Below, in pieces: positions 43,235-46,686 of a DNA stretch of 46,686 bases (the stretch's first letter is position 1; each line of letters opens with the position of its first letter). Origin of the DNA: UBA1268 sp002694955 (GTDB lineage: Bacteria > Planctomycetota > Planctomycetia > Pirellulales > UBA1268); NCBI GenBank assembly GCA_028066355.1, contig JALCBP010000016.1, positions 1 to 46,686 of the forward strand, given 5' to 3'. A program made the translations under genes and the position numbers. Below the pieces are notes generated by a model. It searched no databases. It saw nothing but the letters and a program-made list of their open reading frames with translations, and was not told the DNA's origin.

Positions 43235-44443
43235 ATGGCAGCAACTTCCTCAACTACAAACACCCACACCGGACAATCAATACGCTGCTCTGCCGCAGCA
43301 TCAACTGCTTCGAGTCTCCACGAAGCGATAATAACTGCGTATCAAGAAGCACTCACGAAACTTGGCAGCAGCTCGCCCGATCTTGTTGTTATTTTTATTT
43401 CGGCGGCATATGGCGAAGAGATTCGCCCTGCAATGGAAACACTCGATGAAATTGCGCCTTCGCGTTATCTGCTTGGTACAACGGCTGAGGCTGTACTTGC
43501 CAACGATAACGAGTACGAGTCAGAGCCTGCCGTTGCGATCTGGATGGCCGCACTGCCGAATGCCGAAATCACACCTTTCACCCTTGAGTACTCCCAAACT
43601 GCTGATGGTGGTACTTTTCTGGGATGGCCAGACGACCTCGAGTGGCCGGATCATCCAACAATGTTGCTCCTGGCAGACCCATTTTCGTTCCCAGTTGATG
43701 GACTCATCGCTCGTCTGGAGGAAGACCGCCCAGGCCTACCAATCATCGGGGGTATGGCGAGCGGTGGCACGCAGCCGGGCACAAACACGCTGGTGATCAA
43801 TGGCGAGACATACGAGAGTGGCGCTGTTGGCATTATCCTCGGCGGCGGCGTTCGGGTGCGACCGGTTGTATCTCAAGGGTGTCGGCCCATTGGTATACCA
43901 CTTGTCGTTACAAAGGCAGAAGATAACATGCTCGTCGAGTTAGGTGGGCGTCCAGCGTTCATCCAACTACGCGCCATTTATGAAACACTCGATGACCACG
44001 ATAAGCAACTTGTAAAGAATTCGTTACATGTTGGCCGGGTAGCAAGTGAGTATCAGGATCATTTTGAGCCAGGAGATTTTCTGGTTCGCAATGTGGTTGG
44101 TGCTGATCCTGAAACTGGTGTGGTAGCGGTCGGTGACTTGATACGCACTGGGCAAACAGTGCAGTTTCATGTTCGTGACGCGCACACGGCCCATGAAGAT
44201 CTTCAGGCTCTGCTTGCACTTCAAACAAAACAACACCCCGCGGGAGCGCTCATCTTCACCTGCAACGGCCGCGGACGTCGTCTTTTCTCAACGCCTAGCC
44301 ACGATGCATCTTGCCTTCAACAACTCCTTGGCCCGCTTCCTGTAGCGGGATTTTTTGCCCAGGGCGAAATAGGGCCAATCGGAAGTACAAACTGCCTTCA
44401 CGGTTTTACGGCAAGTATCGCCCTATTTGAGACCGTCGAATAA
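43235..44443 (+). CDS. FIST N/C-domain sensor protein
   Basis: A 402-residue protein, FIST N domain (about residues 25-215) followed by FIST C domain (about 225-370). Recognisable pieces: DLVVIFISAAYGEEI, YLLGTTAEAV, LPIIGGMASGGTQPGTN, AVGIILGGGVRVRPVVSQGCRPIG and ALIFTCNGRGRRLF. FIST domains are thought to bind small ligands such as amino acids and often join histidine kinases or methyl-accepting proteins; here it stands alone with no signal-output domain. I use the ATG at 43235; the longer in-frame start at 43088 would overlap mtnC. It begins 20 bp after mtnC and is probably cotranscribed. Confidence 0.88.
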   Translation: MAATSSTTNTHTGQSIRCSAAASTASSLHEAIITAYQEALTKLGSSSPDLVVIFISAAYGEEIRPAMETLDEIAPSRYLLGTTAEAVLANDNEYESEPAVAIWMAALPNAEITPFTLEYSQTADGGTFLGWPDDLEWPDHPTMLLLADPFSFPVDGLIARLEEDRPGLPIIGGMASGGTQPGTNTLVINGETYESGAVGIILGGGVRVRPVVSQGCRPIGIPLVVTKAEDNMLVELGGRPAFIQLRAIYETLDDHDKQLVKNSLHVGRVASEYQDHFEPGDFLVRNVVGADPETGVVAVGDLIRTGQTVQFHVRDAHTAHEDLQALLALQTKQHPAGALIFTCNGRGRRLFSTPSHDASCLQQLLGPLPVAGFFAQGEIGPIGSTNCLHGFTASIALFETVE

Positions 44444-44530
44444 CTAATTCTGAAGCATGAGAATGGCCTTGATTTGAGTTAGCCAGCGGTCTATTTTCCG
44501 CGTAAGGGTGGGCAACCCAAGGATGCTGTC

Positions 44531-44920
44531 ATGCTATTACGACACTACAAAGCCTGTTGCCTTTTGCTGTGCCTTACCACCCTGACAACTTCAGTTGGGT
44601 GTTGTTGGAATCGTCGCAATGCCTATGCGTATGCTCCTCCATATGCCCCACCGGTGTATCCACAACCCGGTCTTCCTAGCCAACCTGTTCCAGCACAACC
44701 GGTTGCGTACCCACCTGCACCAGTTCAAGCACCGGTCGCGCCCGGGACTATTGTTCCTGCGACCCCAGTCGGGGCAGTAGCGGCACCGACCACAATTACC
44801 CCAACCTCAGCAAACGTGGCATGCCCACCGACCTGTGATCCCTGTATGACGACAAACGGTGTAACCCCTGTTGTTTACGAAGGTACGGTTCAAACCACAC
44901 CGTGCGTACCCGTACAATAA
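44531..44920 (+). CDS. Proline-rich putative lipoprotein
   Basis: A 129-residue exported protein. The N-terminal signal-like stretch (CCLLLCLTTLTTSVGCCWNRR) has a Cys right after SVG, a weak lipobox, so it may be a lipoprotein. The rest is Pro/Ala/Val-rich (YAPPYAPPVYPQPGLP, then PAPVQAPVAPG) with a short Cys-containing tail (CPPTCDPCMTT). Such proline-rich short proteins are common in planctomycetes and have no assigned function. No enzyme motif. It lies between the FIST gene and the methyltransferase on the same strand. Confidence 0.6.
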   Translation: MLLRHYKACCLLLCLTTLTTSVGCCWNRRNAYAYAPPYAPPVYPQPGLPSQPVPAQPVAYPPAPVQAPVAPGTIVPATPVGAVAAPTTITPTSANVACPPTCDPCMTTNGVTPVVYEGTVQTTPCVPVQ

Positions 44921-44981
44921 GATGTACACCGCCCTATCATAGGTGCATCTACGTCTTTCTTGCTCGGATAGAAACAGCAGT

Positions 44982-45707
44982 ATGTTTGAATTGCCACCGT
45001 TGACTCAACGGCCCACAGAGTTAATGGATGATCCATCGCTCGAGGCATACCAACATCAAGAAGCGTTGCGGGCGCTTGCCCGCATTCATTTTTTTTCTGG
45101 AACTGTGACACATATCGTCCGGAATATTGTGTCTCTTTTGCGTGATAGGAAAGATACCTCTGACGAGTCTATTCGGATTCTAGACATCGCCTGTGGTGGA
45201 GGTGAACTGACCACGGCGGTTGCGAGACTACTGGCCGCCAAAACCTCATGTCGCGTTGAGGTAATCGGCCTCGACATCAGCGAACGGGCAATACACTGGG
45301 CGACACGCAAACATGCCACAACGACGAAGAATCTTGTTATTTCTTTCCGCGCGTGCAATGTACTTACCGACGAACTTCCGTCATGCACGCTTGCGTTTCA
45401 CTCTTTATTCCTGCACCACCTCGATAATGCTCAGGCTGTCGCACAACTTCGATCCATGGCTTCAGCTACCGATATCGGATTTGTTTTTTCGGATCTACTA
45501 CGGACTCGCATTGGATTGCTCCTCGCGCAACTTGGCACCCGTCTCCTGAGCCGATCAACTGTTGCACAAATTGATGGGCCATTATCCGTGAGAGCCGCTC
45601 GTACAGTCGAGGAATATCATGATCTTTTCCATGCCGCACATCTGCCTGAGCCCATACTACAGCGTGTGTGGCCAGAGCGGGTCTGCATCACTTGGAGACA
45701 CAAATGA
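44982..45707 (+). CDS. SAM-dependent methyltransferase, class I
   Basis: A 241-residue methyltransferase with motif I RILDIACGGGELTTAVAR (about 65-82), the acidic end of strand two in VIGLDISERAI and a motif II-like segment LAFHSLFLHHLD. The family is the ubiquinone/isoprenoid-type or small-molecule group; the C-terminus has LLLAQLGTRLLSRSTVAQIDG. The substrate is unknown. I use the ATG at 44982 rather than GTG at 44943. Its stop overlaps the start of the FAD oxidoreductase by ATGA. In planctomycetes a methyltransferase plus FAD reductase pair often accompanies a type III polyketide synthase, which would lie beyond this window; that is inference. Confidence 0.85.
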   Translation: MFELPPLTQRPTELMDDPSLEAYQHQEALRALARIHFFSGTVTHIVRNIVSLLRDRKDTSDESIRILDIACGGGELTTAVARLLAAKTSCRVEVIGLDISERAIHWATRKHATTTKNLVISFRACNVLTDELPSCTLAFHSLFLHHLDNAQAVAQLRSMASATDIGFVFSDLLRTRIGLLLAQLGTRLLSRSTVAQIDGPLSVRAARTVEEYHDLFHAAHLPEPILQRVWPERVCITWRHK

Positions 45708-46686
45708 TTTCATCTAGTTCCTTAATGACGACTACCAAGGTAGAAGGTGTAACAAGCGTCAAAGCTTCCCTGTGGGATGTCGTCGTTGTTGGTGCAGGTC
45801 CTGCTGGTGCAGCAGCTGCCGCAAAGCTGGGAAAAAATGGTCTACGCGTGCTTTTGCTCGATCGTGAAGATTTTCCTCGGCCAAAAGTCTGTGGGTGCTG
45901 TTTGTCTCCGCTAGCTCTCAATGAGCTAAACATTCTTTCTCATCAGAGCCCGTCACCACTCAATCTGCAGATTCAGCCACTCAGCTGGTTAACTGTTGCA
46001 TCAAAAGGGCACTCGACCTGTCTGCCTTATACGACTGGTGGTTTCCTTTCTAGGCTCAGCTTAGATACTCAACTTGCTACACATGCAGTCGCATCGGGCA
46101 CCACCTGGCTCCCAAACACCCGGGCACTCAACTGGCATTCGGACGATAAGCGGATCCTCCTCACTATTGAAACAGACGGGGTAACACCGTACACAATTCA
46201 AACGCAACGACTGCTACTCGCGACTGGTCTTCATAATACAGTCCGCTGCAATAACAGAACCGAACACCTAAAGCCAACTCGACCAAAGCGACCGCCAAAC
46301 AACCGTATAGGTATTGGCGCGACATTGCCTGCCAACGCCGGTCGGTTGAGTCTCAAACATCTTATTATGGCGATTGGCGATGGTGGTTACTGTGGGCTCA
46401 TCCGACTAGAGGACAACACCATTGATGTTGCCGCGGCCGTTCATCCATCGAAACTAAGAATAGCGGGATCACCCGCCAAAGCTCTCACTCTCATGCTATC
46501 GCAAGCATTCTACGACAACACGTGCCCTATCGATCTTGCGAAACTACAAAAGGCTCCTATCCGAGCTACTCCACAACTCACCCACCACACAGGCACAACG
46601 GATTTAGCATGTGATAGAGTTTTCCGTATTGGAGACGCTGTTGGCTATATAGAACCATTTACTGGTGAGGGAATAGGCTGGTCGCT
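45704..46686 (+). CDS. FAD-dependent oxidoreductase (geranylgeranyl-reductase-like), 3' cut by window edge
   Basis: The N-terminal 327 residues are visible. FAD-binding Rossmann motif VVVVGAGPAGAAAAAKLG (GxGxxG at 30-35), then DFPRPKVCGCCLSPLAL, a signature of geranylgeranyl-reductase-like flavoproteins, and the second FAD motif RIGDAVGYIEPFTGEGIGW close to the edge. These enzymes reduce isoprenoid double bonds or oxidise polyketide-derived products. The start ATG overlaps the methyltransferase stop (ATGA), so translation is coupled. The end of the substrate domain is missing, so function beyond the family is unclear. Confidence 0.9.
   Translation, partial: MISSSSLMTTTKVEGVTSVKASLWDVVVVGAGPAGAAAAAKLGKNGLRVLLLDREDFPRPKVCGCCLSPLALNELNILSHQSPSPLNLQIQPLSWLTVASKGHSTCLPYTTGGFLSRLSLDTQLATHAVASGTTWLPNTRALNWHSDDKRILLTIETDGVTPYTIQTQRLLLATGLHNTVRCNNRTEHLKPTRPKRPPNNRIGIGATLPANAGRLSLKHLIMAIGDGGYCGLIRLEDNTIDVAAAVHPSKLRIAGSPAKALTLMLSQAFYDNTCPIDLAKLQKAPIRATPQLTHHTGTTDLACDRVFRIGDAVGYIEPFTGEGIGWS

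Noticed and set aside
1..46686. tRNA genes, CRISPR arrays, insertion sequences or prophage genes
   Set aside because: I looked for cloverleaf elements, regularly spaced repeats, transposase or integrase motifs and terminal inverted repeats, and saw none.

Overview
The window looks like chromosomal DNA from a member of the Planctomycetota, probably Pirellulales-like; I cannot place it further from the sequence alone. The clues are a prepilin-like DUF1559 protein, several Tat-exported Gfo/Idh/MocA oxidoreductases with a TIM-barrel isomerase, a Ser/Thr kinase with an extracytoplasmic tail, the futalosine menaquinone route, a zinc-ribbon insertion in ValRS, and a methyltransferase plus FAD-reductase pair. 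By eye the base composition is moderate, just under half GC. I see no tRNA, rRNA, CRISPR array, insertion sequence, integrase or phage gene, so this is mostly housekeeping and metabolic sequence rather than a mobile island.

Layout. 1-10471 is all minus strand: valS (cut by the window edge), an MFS transporter, pdxA, a citramalate-synthase-type cimA, a small DUF606 membrane protein, and ftsK with very acidic segments. 10658-14457 is plus strand: an EamA-like membrane protein, a DUF1559 pseudopilin, a one-TM protein with a regulatory-like beta domain, and a ChaA-type cation/proton antiporter. 14519-18177 is a compact minus-strand block, read MmgE/PrpD, truB, VanZ-like, deoC. 18286-21731 holds a Ser/Thr kinase whose stop overlaps the start of hemL. 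21720-26006 carries an EEP-family phosphodiesterase, a secreted alpha/beta hydrolase, a histidine-box hydroxylase and a DEAD-box RNA helicase.

26548-33206 is an accessory sugar-metabolism region. It has a Tat-exported isomerase and two Tat-exported Gfo/Idh/MocA oxidoreductases, a secreted glycoside-hydrolase-like protein, and in the middle a decayed potassium channel (TrkA-N, two-TM pore, TrkA-N) with two frameshifts and a stop. 33338-34877 holds a divergent pair: a secreted protein of unknown function and a small protein with a histone H1-like lysine tail. 34925-38017 encodes a succinate-semialdehyde-type dehydrogenase and a cardiolipin synthase.

38113-39614 encodes MqnB and MqnD of the futalosine menaquinone pathway. 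Next come a four-TM protein and a short protein of about 22-residue repeats. 41180-44443 is a methionine-salvage operon, mtnB-mtnD-mtnC, followed closely by a FIST-domain sensor gene. The window ends with a proline-rich putative lipoprotein, a SAM methyltransferase and a truncated FAD-dependent reductase whose start overlaps the methyltransferase stop; the last two probably belong to a lipid or polyketide cluster continuing past the edge.

I did not find one self-contained new defence or mobile system. The best leads are the histone-tailed small protein, the dying double-RCK channel, the FIST gene tied to methionine salvage, the repeat protein at 40404-40808, and the acidic segments of FtsK.
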